The notes beneath the pieces were generated by a model, which saw only the letters and a list, made by a program, of their open reading frames with translations, was not told where the DNA came from and searched no databases. From the NCBI RefSeq assembly GCF_028867965.1, contig NZ_JAPQNT010000007.1, positions 124,001-188,000 on the forward strand: DNA of 64,000 nt, read 5' to 3'. Origin of the DNA: Flavobacterium sp. SUN046 (GTDB lineage Bacteria; Bacteroidota; Bacteroidia; Flavobacteriales; Flavobacteriaceae). Below are positions 50,690 to 58,762 of this stretch, piece after piece (the first letter of the stretch is position 1; every line of letters starts with the position of its first letter). A program made the translations under genes and the position numbers.

Positions 50690-51985
50690 TTGAGTTTTAT
50701 CAAAGAAATACTATCCAAACCATTATTCAAAGCCACTTCTTTGAACGGAATTAGTATTTTACTCAAAATTTGTATCGGATTTATCACTTCTAAATTCATA
50801 GCTGTTTTTGTTGGACCAAGTGGAATGGCATTAGTCGGAAACTTGCGGAATTTTCTGAGTTCAACTGAAGCAATTTCAACTTTGGGATTTGAAAATGGAG
50901 TTGTAAAATATGTTGCGGAGAAAAAAGACAATAGCGAAGGACTTCAAAAAATTATTTCCACAGTTTTTGTAACGATTGCTTTATTGAGTTGCTTTTTAGG
51001 TGTTGTTTTATTCTTATTTTCTTATAATTTTAATTGTTCGGTTTTTGGAATTAATTATCACTATAATTTTGTTTTTAAAGCATTAGCATTAGCCTTGCCT
51101 TGGTACGTTGGAAATATTTTTTTGACAGCTATAATTAACGGCTTAGGAAATTATAAAAAAGTGATTTACATCAATGCAATTGGCAGTTGTATAGGTTTAT
51201 TTATTACCGTTTTTTTAATTTGGAAATTTCAAATTAACGGTGCTTTTTTAGCAGTAATTTTAACACCAACAGTACTGTTTGCTGTTTCTTTCGGAATGAT
51301 TAATAGTGAAATAAGAATTCTAAATCATATTTCATGGAATTCATTTGATTTTTCGATTCTAAAAAAATTATCTTCATTTTCTTTAATGGTATTGGTTTCA
51401 TCTGTTTTTGGACCAATGGTATTTTTAGCAATTAGAAACACTATAATCGAAGATATTGGAGTAGAACAAGCCGGTTTTTGGGAAGCAATTACAAGAATTT
51501 CATCGTATTATATGTTATTTGTTACAACTATTTTGATGATTTATTTTTTGCCAAAATTAGCGGCTTCTAAGGATAATTTAGAAACTAAAAGTATCTTTTT
51601 TAGTTATTATAAAGGTATAATTCCAGTTTTTTTATTGGGTTTGATTAGCATTTATTTTTTAAAGAAATTTATAATAAATATTTTATTCACAGCTGCTTTT
51701 CAGCCGCTTTCTCAATTGTTTTTATGGCAATTAATTGGTGATTTTCTAAAAGCACTAGCTCTTATTCTAGGAATAAACTTCTATGCTAAAAATTTGACCA
51801 AAGCTTTTATTGTTACCGAATTAGTCTCACTTATGATTTTGTATTTTTCAAGTTTATTTTTTCTTGCTAAATATGGAATTGAAGGTGTGGTAATTGCTCA
51901 TGCGTTTACTTATGCCGTTTATTTACTTGTTTTAAGTATTTATTTTAGAAAAAGTTTATTTGTTAAAACTAATGAAAAAGCTTAG
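50690..51985 (+). CDS. O-antigen translocase (Wzx-like flippase)
   Basis: A 431-residue polytopic membrane protein of the MATE/Wzx superfamily with about 12 helices, beginning FKATSLNGISILLKICIGFITSKFIAVFVGPSGMALVGN, typical of the O-antigen translocase family. It flips lipid-linked O-unit across the inner membrane. Start is TTG at 50690, the base right after the DegT stop. No Wzy polymerase is identified in the window. Confidence 0.88.
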   Translation: MSFIKEILSKPLFKATSLNGISILLKICIGFITSKFIAVFVGPSGMALVGNLRNFLSSTEAISTLGFENGVVKYVAEKKDNSEGLQKIISTVFVTIALLSCFLGVVLFLFSYNFNCSVFGINYHYNFVFKALALALPWYVGNIFLTAIINGLGNYKKVIYINAIGSCIGLFITVFLIWKFQINGAFLAVILTPTVLFAVSFGMINSEIRILNHISWNSFDFSILKKLSSFSLMVLVSSVFGPMVFLAIRNTIIEDIGVEQAGFWEAITRISSYYMLFVTTILMIYFLPKLAASKDNLETKSIFFSYYKGIIPVFLLGLISIYFLKKFIINILFTAAFQPLSQLFLWQLIGDFLKALALILGINFYAKNLTKAFIVTELVSLMILYFSSLFFLAKYGIEGVVIAHAFTYAVYLLVLSIYFRKSLFVKTNEKA

Positions 51986-52892
51986 CTATAAATTGATACT
52001 GTTTTTATTACCAATTATGATTTTTATTGGTTTTATAGAATACTTTTATCGAATTATGCCAAATAATTATTCTGTTAAAAATAGTAATATAATTCGGCAA
52101 CACTCTAAAATTGAAACGCTATTATTAGGTGATTCACATTGTTTTTATGGATTAAATCCTTACTATTTCAAGAAGAAAACATTTAATTTATCTAATGTAA
52201 GTCAAACACTTTATTTTGATCAGTTATTATTTGAAAAGTATTATAATGATTTACCAAATTTACATTATTTAGTTTTGTGTATCGAATATACTAACTTAAG
52301 TCAAAAAGACAATACACAAGAGGATATTTGGCGTAAATATTACTATCAAAACTATATGAATTTAAAGGTTTCATTAATTCATTGGTATGATTTTAGCCAA
52401 TATTTATTATGTACAACTCAAAGACCTGCACAAACATTTTACTTAATAAATACATACATCAAAAAAGGTTTTGTTAATGATTGTGATTCGAATGGTTGGG
52501 CTACTAATTACAAGAAGATTGATAGAATTGAACCAAAATTTGTAGCCAAAGCAAGAGCGTTGCAGCAGGAAGATGGTTCTATTGATTTTAAATTAAATTC
52601 AGAGAGAATTAATTATATAATAAATTCTTGTAAGTCTAAACGAATAAAAATAATTATCGTTTCAATGCCTCAAACACATTTATATACAAGTTATTTGAAC
52701 AAGAAAAAACTTAATTTAATTTTTAAAACATGTCAAAATTTTCAAAATCAAAATTTAAACGAAGTATATTATTTGAATTTATTTAATGATAATCGTTTTA
52801 AAGAAGAAGATTTTTATGATTCTGATCATTTAAATGAATTTGGAGCCAAAAAATGTTCTAAAATAGTGGATAGTTTCATTAATGAGTTATGA
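51972..52892 (+). CDS. SGNH-hydrolase-like protein of the glycan cluster
   Basis: About 306 residues, ATG at 51972 (14-base overlap with the flippase gene). An N-terminal membrane helix (YKLILFLLPIMIFIGFIEYFYRI) is followed by TLLLGDSHCFYGLNPYYF, where GDSH matches the SGNH block I, and near the end by DFYDSDHLNEFGAKKCSKIV, matching block V (DxxH). So the fold is a membrane-anchored SGNH type, possibly an O-acyl modification enzyme facing the periplasm. It lacks the large acyltransferase membrane domain. Confidence 0.7.
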   Translation: MKKLSYKLILFLLPIMIFIGFIEYFYRIMPNNYSVKNSNIIRQHSKIETLLLGDSHCFYGLNPYYFKKKTFNLSNVSQTLYFDQLLFEKYYNDLPNLHYLVLCIEYTNLSQKDNTQEDIWRKYYYQNYMNLKVSLIHWYDFSQYLLCTTQRPAQTFYLINTYIKKGFVNDCDSNGWATNYKKIDRIEPKFVAKARALQQEDGSIDFKLNSERINYIINSCKSKRIKIIIVSMPQTHLYTSYLNKKKLNLIFKTCQNFQNQNLNEVYYLNLFNDNRFKEEDFYDSDHLNEFGAKKCSKIVDSFINEL

Positions 52893-52940
52893 TTTTTATC
52901 AAAAAAACAACTAATAGTATTTCCTTTAAATAAAATACTT

Positions 52941-53144
52941 TAAACATCCAAAACAGAACTTTTCATACATTGATTGTAAACAGGATCATCATATTTATTA
53001 ATAGTATCATCGCTTCTTCTTAAAACACACTGAAATTAGCATTTAATAACCCAAATAAATTTGTAAAAATACCATTGTCAACACAACAAAAATTGATAAA
53101 TAATAAATCGAATTTTTATTCAAATTTTTAATTGATGCGATCAT
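52941..53144 (-). pseudogene. Apparent decayed gene remnant
   Basis: The minus strand from ATG 53144 encodes 33 residues with a membrane-like segment (IYYLSIFVVLTMVFLQIYL), stopping at 53043. In another frame the text continues to a stop at 52941 as FQCVLRRSDDTINKYDDPVY, then NQCMKSSVLDV, which looks like protein. Joining them takes one or two frameshifts. It lies just downstream of the family 2 transferase gene on the same strand. Could be a chance resemblance, but both pieces have coding-like composition. Confidence 0.4.
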
Positions 53145-53154
53145 TTTTTATTTG

Positions 53155-54054
53155 TCATGTTGTAAAAATCTTAAAACGAACATATAATTCTAAAAATATA
53201 TATTTGAAAACTAAACTGTAATGTGAATTTTTAAAATTTAAAATCATTTCAAAATGTATGCGTTTTAAAATAGCTTTATGTTCTTCTTTAAATCTATTTA
53301 AACGAACAGCTTTTTTTAAAATCACCAATGTTGATGCATTTATTTTCTTTGCTAAAAAATGCTTTTTTTTATGAAATTTGCTACCATGAGAATTTAAAAC
53401 TACTCTTTTTTGTACTAAAATTTCATCGATATAATCAAATTCAAAATGGCGTGAAGCTCTAATCCATAGATCTAAATCTTCATAATATAAGTTTTCATCA
53501 TAACCAGATAATGTTGTGTAAACTTCTTTTTTCATTAATGCTGAAACAGAGCACATGCAATTTCCGCCAGATAAAATTGAGGTATAAATGTTTCCTGTAA
53601 CTCTTTTTTCGATTGTTTTTTTATGAGAATCTACCTCAAAATAATAATTTAAAAATGCTCCTTTTTCGTTAATTAATTCGGCATTTCCATAAACAGCACC
53701 GAGATTTTTAAATTTACTATTTTGAAATGTTCTTAGTTGATTTTCAATACAATTCGGAAGCAAAATATCATCTGCAGCCAAATCAATAACGAAATCGCCT
53801 TTTGACAATTGTAGTGCAGCATTAAACGACTTGATATTACCTAAATTATAGGTATTTTCAATAAACACAATTTCAGGATGGTTTAAAAGCCAGTTTTTAA
53901 TTACTGCTACCGAATTGTCTGAGCTAAAATCATCAACTACAATCAATTCTACGTTTTGGTACGTCTGATTTTTCACAGAATTTAAACTCTCCAAAACAAA
54001 TTTAGAATGGTTGTAACACAAACAAATTACGCTAACAAGTGGCTTTTCTTGCAT
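53155..54054 (-). CDS. Glycosyltransferase family 2
   Basis: A 299-residue GT-A transferase: PLVSVICLCYNHSKFVLESLNSVKNQTY, LIVVDDFSSDNS, then DFVIDLAADDILLP where the metal motif is AADD, and LSGGNCMCSVSALM, LSGYDENLYYEDLDLWIR with the base-like EDLD. A basic C-terminal region of about 90 residues may associate with the membrane. It is oriented against the rest of the cluster. Donor and acceptor unknown. Confidence 0.87.
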   Translation of the reverse strand: MQEKPLVSVICLCYNHSKFVLESLNSVKNQTYQNVELIVVDDFSSDNSVAVIKNWLLNHPEIVFIENTYNLGNIKSFNAALQLSKGDFVIDLAADDILLPNCIENQLRTFQNSKFKNLGAVYGNAELINEKGAFLNYYFEVDSHKKTIEKRVTGNIYTSILSGGNCMCSVSALMKKEVYTTLSGYDENLYYEDLDLWIRASRHFEFDYIDEILVQKRVVLNSHGSKFHKKKHFLAKKINASTLVILKKAVRLNRFKEEHKAILKRIHFEMILNFKNSHYSLVFKYIFLELYVRFKIFTT

Positions 54055-54192
54055 TTATTTTTTAAAAGAGTTATATATTTGATACGAAAATAGGGATTAC
54101 TTAATGATTGAGCAAAATAAAAATATAAATTAGCTTTATCTAAGAGAACTTAGGTTCAGAATTTGAAAATGTATTTCAAAAATTAAAATAGT

Positions 54193-54579
54193 ATGAAAAT
54201 CGAATTAATTGATATTCCTAAAATTGAAAATAGTCTCGGAAATATTGCTGTTATTGAAAATGAAGTAATTCCTTTTGAAATAAAAAGAGTTTATTATTTG
54301 TATGATATTCCGAGTTCAGCTATTAGAGGCGGTCATTCGCATAAAAATTTACAACAAGTTTTAATTGCAATTTCGGGTAGTTTTGATGTTGTTTTAAAAG
54401 ACGGAATTTCAGAAAATACAATTACATTAAATAAACCCAACAAAGGATTATTGATTAAAAATAACATTTGGCGAGAATTAGAAAATTTTTCTTCAGGTGC
54501 CGTTTGTTTAGTTTTAGCCTCACAAGTTTTTGATGAAAGTGATTATATAAGAGATTTTAATATTTTTTTGAATAAATAA
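54193..54579 (+). CDS. fdtA: dTDP-4-oxo-6-deoxyglucose 3,4-ketoisomerase (FdtA/QdtA family)
   Basis: A 128-residue cupin. The signature RVYYLYDIPSSAIRGGHSHKNLQQVLI has the R45-G-G-H48-S-H50-K active-site motif (usually RG.HAHK) in a beta-barrel, followed by SGSFDVVLKDG and WRELENFSSGAVCLVLAS. It moves the keto group of dTDP-4-keto-6-deoxyglucose to C3, the step before amination by a DegT enzyme such as that at 49610. Stereochemistry at C4 (Fuc3N versus Qui3N type) cannot be told from sequence by eye. Confidence 0.88.
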   Translation: MKIELIDIPKIENSLGNIAVIENEVIPFEIKRVYYLYDIPSSAIRGGHSHKNLQQVLIAISGSFDVVLKDGISENTITLNKPNKGLLIKNNIWRELENFSSGAVCLVLASQVFDESDYIRDFNIFLNK

Positions 54580-54613
54580 TAGTTATCTCAAATCATTGGA
54601 ACAACCAAAATTA

Positions 54614-55711
54614 ATGAACAACAAAAAGAAACATAAAATTGCTTTAATTGGCTACAGATTAGGAATTGGTGGCGCTGAAAAAGTGATGGCACGACTTTCT
54701 ATTTTCTTTGAAAAGAATGGTGTTGAAGTTCATAATATTATAGTTTTAGATGTTGTAGAATATCAATTTTCGGGAGAATTACTTAATTTAGGAAAACTCA
54801 AAAATGAATCTAATGGTTTTTTAAATAAATTTAAACGATTGAAAGCTCTTAATGCTTATTTGAATCAAGAAAAATTTGATTTTATAATCGATTTTAGATT
54901 CCGAAATAAAATTATTCAAGAGTTAATTATTGCTAAATATATCTACAGAACTAAGTCGATTTTTACAATTCATAGCTACTTAATTGACTATTACATGCCT
55001 TCTATTTCTTGGTTAACTCGATTCATGTACAATAGTAGTTATGCCAATGTTTCTATAACCAATCAAATGCAAGTTTTGATAGAAAAAAAACACCAATTAC
55101 AAAATTTAATAACAATTCATAATCCTATTGATTTAGATGAAATTAACCTTAAATCTAGCCAGCAAATTGAAATTGATTATGAGTATATTATTGCAGTTGG
55201 ACAATATGAAACCAAAATTAAACAATTTGATAAATTAATACATTCTTATGCAAATTCGGTTTTGCCAAGTAAAGAGATTCATTTAATTATTTTAGGCGAT
55301 GGCTCTAAAGAATATTTAGAAATTGCTGCTCAACAAAGTAATGTTTCAGATAAAGTTCATTTATTGGGATTCAAAGAAAATCCGTTTAGCTACCTTAAAA
55401 ACGCTAAATTTTTAGTTTTATGTAGCCAAAATGAAGGAATGCCTAATGTAATTTTAGAATCTTTGGCTTGCAATACACCTGTAATTTCGTTTGATTGTGA
55501 ATCTGGACCACGCGAAATGATCGAAAATCATGTAAACGGAATTTTAGTTTCTAATCAAGATTTTGACCAATTAACGGTTGCAATTAATTACCTAACAGAA
55601 AATACCGAATTATATAAGTATTGTAAGTCAAATGCTTTGCAAAGTATTCAAAAATTTTCGATTGAAACTATCGGACGACAATGGTTGCAGCTGTTAAATA
55701 CAAGTAATTAA
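54614..55711 (+). CDS. Glycosyltransferase family 4
   Basis: About 365 residues, GT-B fold, start at ATG 54614 (an in-frame TTG 18 bases earlier is possible). N-terminal KIALIGYRLGIGGAEKVMARLS is the glycine-rich loop of GT4 enzymes; the C-terminal domain has YIIAVGQYETKIKQFDKLI, HLIILGDGSKEYL and the donor site VLCSQNEGMPNVILESLACNTPVI with the NEGMPN..E motif. Co-directional with fdtA and the next GT4 gene (2-base gap), so likely one operon. Confidence 0.89.
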   Translation: MNNKKKHKIALIGYRLGIGGAEKVMARLSIFFEKNGVEVHNIIVLDVVEYQFSGELLNLGKLKNESNGFLNKFKRLKALNAYLNQEKFDFIIDFRFRNKIIQELIIAKYIYRTKSIFTIHSYLIDYYMPSISWLTRFMYNSSYANVSITNQMQVLIEKKHQLQNLITIHNPIDLDEINLKSSQQIEIDYEYIIAVGQYETKIKQFDKLIHSYANSVLPSKEIHLIILGDGSKEYLEIAAQQSNVSDKVHLLGFKENPFSYLKNAKFLVLCSQNEGMPNVILESLACNTPVISFDCESGPREMIENHVNGILVSNQDFDQLTVAINYLTENTELYKYCKSNALQSIQKFSIETIGRQWLQLLNTSN

Positions 55712-55713
55712 AA

Positions 55714-56805
55714 ATGAAAATTTTATACATTGTTCCTAACATTAATAACGAAGGTGGCGTCGCTCGTGTGCTTGCTGTTAAGTCCAATTATTTAATAAAT
55801 AAATTGGGTTATCAAGTCACTATTTTAACTCAAAATAAAGGTAACTCTCCGTTGTTTTATGAGTTTCATAAAGACATTTCTTTGATAGACATTTCTCTAA
55901 ATGGTTCGGTTGTTAATTTCTTAAAATCATATAAATTACAACTTCAAAATTCTATTCAAACAATAAAACCAGATGTAATTATTATTTGTGACAATGGTTT
56001 AAAAGCCTTTTTATTGCCGTTTATTTTAAAAACTAAAATTCCAGTTATTTTAGAAATTCATAGTTCAAAATTTGTTAAAGAAGAAAATTCAAATGCTTTA
56101 TCATATAATTTAAAACAAAAAATAACTACTTTAGTTAAGACTTTTGGCATCAAAAAATATAAAAATGTTGTTGTAGAAACTTCTGGAAGTATTGACGAAT
56201 GGAAATTAAAAAACGGAATTGTAATTCCAAATCCGTTATGGTTTTCAACCGACAAAAAATCTGATTTAAGTTCTAAGAAAGTAATTGCTGTTGGAAGACA
56301 CGTTCATGAAAAAGGATTTGATAGATTATTGAAAATTTGGAAAAAAACTATTGAAAATCATCCCAATTGGATACTTGATATTTATGGAAGTAGCGATTCT
56401 GAAAATAGTTTAAGAAAATTAACTGCTGCACTTCAAATTTCTAAAAATGTCAATTTTTTTGAACCAACAATTTCAATTACAGACAAATACCTCGAAGCTT
56501 CAATTTATTTAATGACTTCTAGATTCGAAGGATTCGGAATGGTTTTAATTGAAGCAATGGCATGTGGACTTCCGGTTATAGCATTCGATTGTCCGGTTGG
56601 ACCTAAAGCAATAATATCAAACAACCGTAACGGATTTCTTATTGAAAACGGAAAAGAAGATGATTATATAAAGAAATTGAATTTATTAATAAATGACTCC
56701 AATTTAAGAGTTAAAATGGGATTAATTGCAAAAGAAAGTAGCTCAAAATATGATATTGATTTTGTAATGAACCAATGGCAAAATTTGTTTCAATCTTTAA
56801 AATAA
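55714..56805 (+). CDS. Glycosyltransferase family 4
   Basis: A 363-residue GT-B enzyme following the previous GT4 by two bases. N-terminal KILYIVPNINNEGGVARVLAVKSNYL, the C-terminal donor domain with KVIAVGRHVHEKGFDRLLKIW, and the site YLMTSRFEGFGMVLIEAMACGLPVI with EGFG..E. The GG-VARVL and EGFGMVLIEAMACGLPV motifs are typical of N-acetylhexosamine or fucosyl-type transferases, but the sugar is not determined. Ends 12 bases before a convergent gene. Confidence 0.9.
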   Translation: MKILYIVPNINNEGGVARVLAVKSNYLINKLGYQVTILTQNKGNSPLFYEFHKDISLIDISLNGSVVNFLKSYKLQLQNSIQTIKPDVIIICDNGLKAFLLPFILKTKIPVILEIHSSKFVKEENSNALSYNLKQKITTLVKTFGIKKYKNVVVETSGSIDEWKLKNGIVIPNPLWFSTDKKSDLSSKKVIAVGRHVHEKGFDRLLKIWKKTIENHPNWILDIYGSSDSENSLRKLTAALQISKNVNFFEPTISITDKYLEASIYLMTSRFEGFGMVLIEAMACGLPVIAFDCPVGPKAIISNNRNGFLIENGKEDDYIKKLNLLINDSNLRVKMGLIAKESSSKYDIDFVMNQWQNLFQSLK

Positions 56806-56817
56806 TTTGTTTTTATA

Positions 56818-57717
56818 TCAAATAGCCGATTTGTTTTCAGATTCAATTTTGCAAAAATAACCCAATCTAAAAAAGTTAAAAATTACTAATTTCGGATTTT
56901 CACCAATTAAGTTAGATTCAATTATTTTTTCAAAAAGCGAATAAAATCCAGCGGTTAATTTAATTAAATTATATTTTTTCAAACGATTTAGAAGTACAAT
57001 CATTCGGCTGTGTTCACTATTTATCATTGCATTAGAATGTAAATAGTGTAGGTTTTCAAGAGAATTTTTTGTTTTGGCATAAAATACCTCATTATCATCG
57101 ATATCATCATGTTGAACTGGGTTTTCAATGTGTTTTATTTTGGCTTTTATTTTGCTTAATTCAAATGAAAATAGCGTGTCGTCATGGCCGTATTTTTTAA
57201 AACTACTGTCAAATTTTATTTTGTTGAAGCAACTTTTAGTAATTAAAGTATTGTTGAATAATATGGAACGATACGGAAACTCTAATCTTTGATTTAAACT
57301 CTTGTCTTCCATAAATTTACCGTATTTCCATCTCAAAAGTTTTCTTTTACTTGGCGCAACTTTAGGATGAATTCGTCCGCCATAAACAACATCATTATTT
57401 ATATTGTCTAGATAATTCTGTATAAATTTTTCAGAAATAATTTTACAATCACCATCTAATATTAATAGATTTTCAAATTTTGATTTTGAAACTAAAATAT
57501 TCTTATTTTCTCGATAACCAACATTATCAGGTAAAACAACAAAACTACAATTGGGTAGCGAATTTATTTTTTCATTTTCAATATTCAATTTTGAATTTGA
57601 AGCATCGTCTTGAGTTAGAATTTCAAAATCAACCTTACAAGCAACACATTGTTTGTAAAGTTCTTCTACAAGCGGAAATAAATTGTAATTGTAAATTGTA
57701 ATTAAAATAGACAGCAT
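56818..57717 (-). CDS. Glycosyltransferase family 2
   Basis: A 299-residue GT-A transferase: MLSILITIYNYNLFPLVEEL, EILTQDDASNS, then VGYRENKNILVSKSKFENLLILDGDCKII with the DGD metal motif. Downstream KKYGHDDTLFSFELS (GHDDTLF) is the acceptor/base region of the subgroup. The C-terminal ~60 residues are helical and hydrophobic/basic. Last gene of the glycan block, opposite in strand to the GT4 pair. Sugar specificity unknown. Confidence 0.86.
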   Translation of the reverse strand: MLSILITIYNYNLFPLVEELYKQCVACKVDFEILTQDDASNSKLNIENEKINSLPNCSFVVLPDNVGYRENKNILVSKSKFENLLILDGDCKIISEKFIQNYLDNINNDVVYGGRIHPKVAPSKRKLLRWKYGKFMEDKSLNQRLEFPYRSILFNNTLITKSCFNKIKFDSSFKKYGHDDTLFSFELSKIKAKIKHIENPVQHDDIDDNEVFYAKTKNSLENLHYLHSNAMINSEHSRMIVLLNRLKKYNLIKLTAGFYSLFEKIIESNLIGENPKLVIFNFFRLGYFCKIESENKSAI

Positions 57718-57822
57718 GAAATAATTTTTTTAATCGGAACTTAAATTCAATGTTCTATTAGTTATAGAATTTAGTTAATTCTAAAAGAAATAAAATTCAA
57801 TTCACGTGTTTACATAAAATAT

Positions 57823-58506
57823 CTAAACTGTTTTTTGAACTACTTCAAAGATAGCTCCGTCTTCACACTTCAAAGTTTTAGATGGAAATTTCATTAGTAG
57901 AGCATAATCATGAGTTGCCATAATGATTGTTTTTCCTAAAGAATTGATGCTTTTTAATACTTCAAGAACTTCGGCGCTTGTTTGCGGATCAAGATTTCCG
58001 GTTGGTTCATCAGCAAGAATCAATTCGGGATCATTTAGCAACGCTCTGGCAATTGCAACACGTTGTTGTTCACCGCCCGAAAGTTGGTGTGGCATTTGAT
58101 TTGCAAAACCTTTCATACCAACTTTATCTAAAACTTCATCAATTTTATGTTGCATTTCTGCAGGATCAACCCAGCCTGTTGCTTTTAAAACAAATAGCAT
58201 ATTATCACTAACACTTCTGTCAGGTAGCAATTTAAAATCTTGAAAAACAATTCCAATTTTTCGTCTCAAGTACGGAATATCTTTTTCTTGTAAAGTGGCT
58301 AAATCATATTCAACAAAATGGGCTTCGCCTTCTGTTAATGGTAAATCGCCATACAATGTTTTCATAAAACTACTTTTTCCTGTACCAGTTTTTCCAATGA
58401 TATAAAGAAATTCACCGTGACATACTTCAAGATTTATTTGAGATAAAATCACTTTATTTTCTTGATAAATAGTAACGTCTTTTAATGATAGTACAACTTG
58501 CGACAT
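57823..58506 (-). CDS. ftsE: Cell division ABC transporter ATP-binding protein FtsE
   Basis: A 227-residue ABC ATPase. Walker A G38-K-T-G-T-G-K44-S45 in IIGKTGTGKSSFMKTLYG, Q-loop VFQDFKLLPDRSV (the FtsE-type DxxLLPDRSV), signature LSGGEQQRVAIARAL, Walker B LILADEPTGNLD and H-loop ATHD. Works with the membrane protein FtsX to activate peptidoglycan hydrolases at the septum. ftsX is not next to it in this window, so the pair is split here or ftsX is elsewhere. Confidence 0.92.
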   Translation of the reverse strand: MSQVVLSLKDVTIYQENKVILSQINLEVCHGEFLYIIGKTGTGKSSFMKTLYGDLPLTEGEAHFVEYDLATLQEKDIPYLRRKIGIVFQDFKLLPDRSVSDNMLFVLKATGWVDPAEMQHKIDEVLDKVGMKGFANQMPHQLSGGEQQRVAIARALLNDPELILADEPTGNLDPQTSAEVLEVLKSINSLGKTIIMATHDYALLMKFPSKTLKCEDGAIFEVVQKTV

Positions 58507-58554
58507 AAGAAATTTTGTTTAATGGGTAAAAGTAATAAATTTTAAATTTTAAAT

Positions 58555-58658
58555 ATTAGATTTTAGATATATAAATTTTTTACTAACTATAAATCAAACT
58601 TAACAAGTTGATTTTTATTGTTTAAAGACTTTTTAAAATTTGATATCTAAAATCTAAT
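58555..58658. repeat. AT-rich inverted-repeat element upstream of the 1004-residue TPR gene
   Basis: A perfect 16-bp inverted repeat: ATTAGATTTTAGATAT at 58555-58570 and its complement at 58643-58658, separated by 72 bases. The surroundings are runs of AT-rich near-palindromes. Could be a miniature mobile-type element or a regulatory hairpin. Confidence 0.55.
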
Positions 58659-58731
58659 CTCTAAAATAGAATTGTTAAGAAAAATGTTTATAATAAAACC
58701 AAACAATCTCTCGTTATACATAGTAGAATGA

Positions 58732-58739
58732 TAATTTTG
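58732..58739 (+). promoter_or_regulatory. -7 promoter element for the TPR/outer-membrane operon
   Basis: TAATTTTG matches TAnnTTTG, 23 bases upstream of the ATG at 58763. Confidence 0.5.
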
Positions 58740-58762
58740 AATGATTATAAAAAAACAATGCA

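Noticed and set aside
54140..54154. CTAAG-agaa-CTTAG hairpin before fdtA as a JUMPstart-type regulatory element
   Set aside because: Short stem, no similarity to known JUMPstart sequence, and no T tract.
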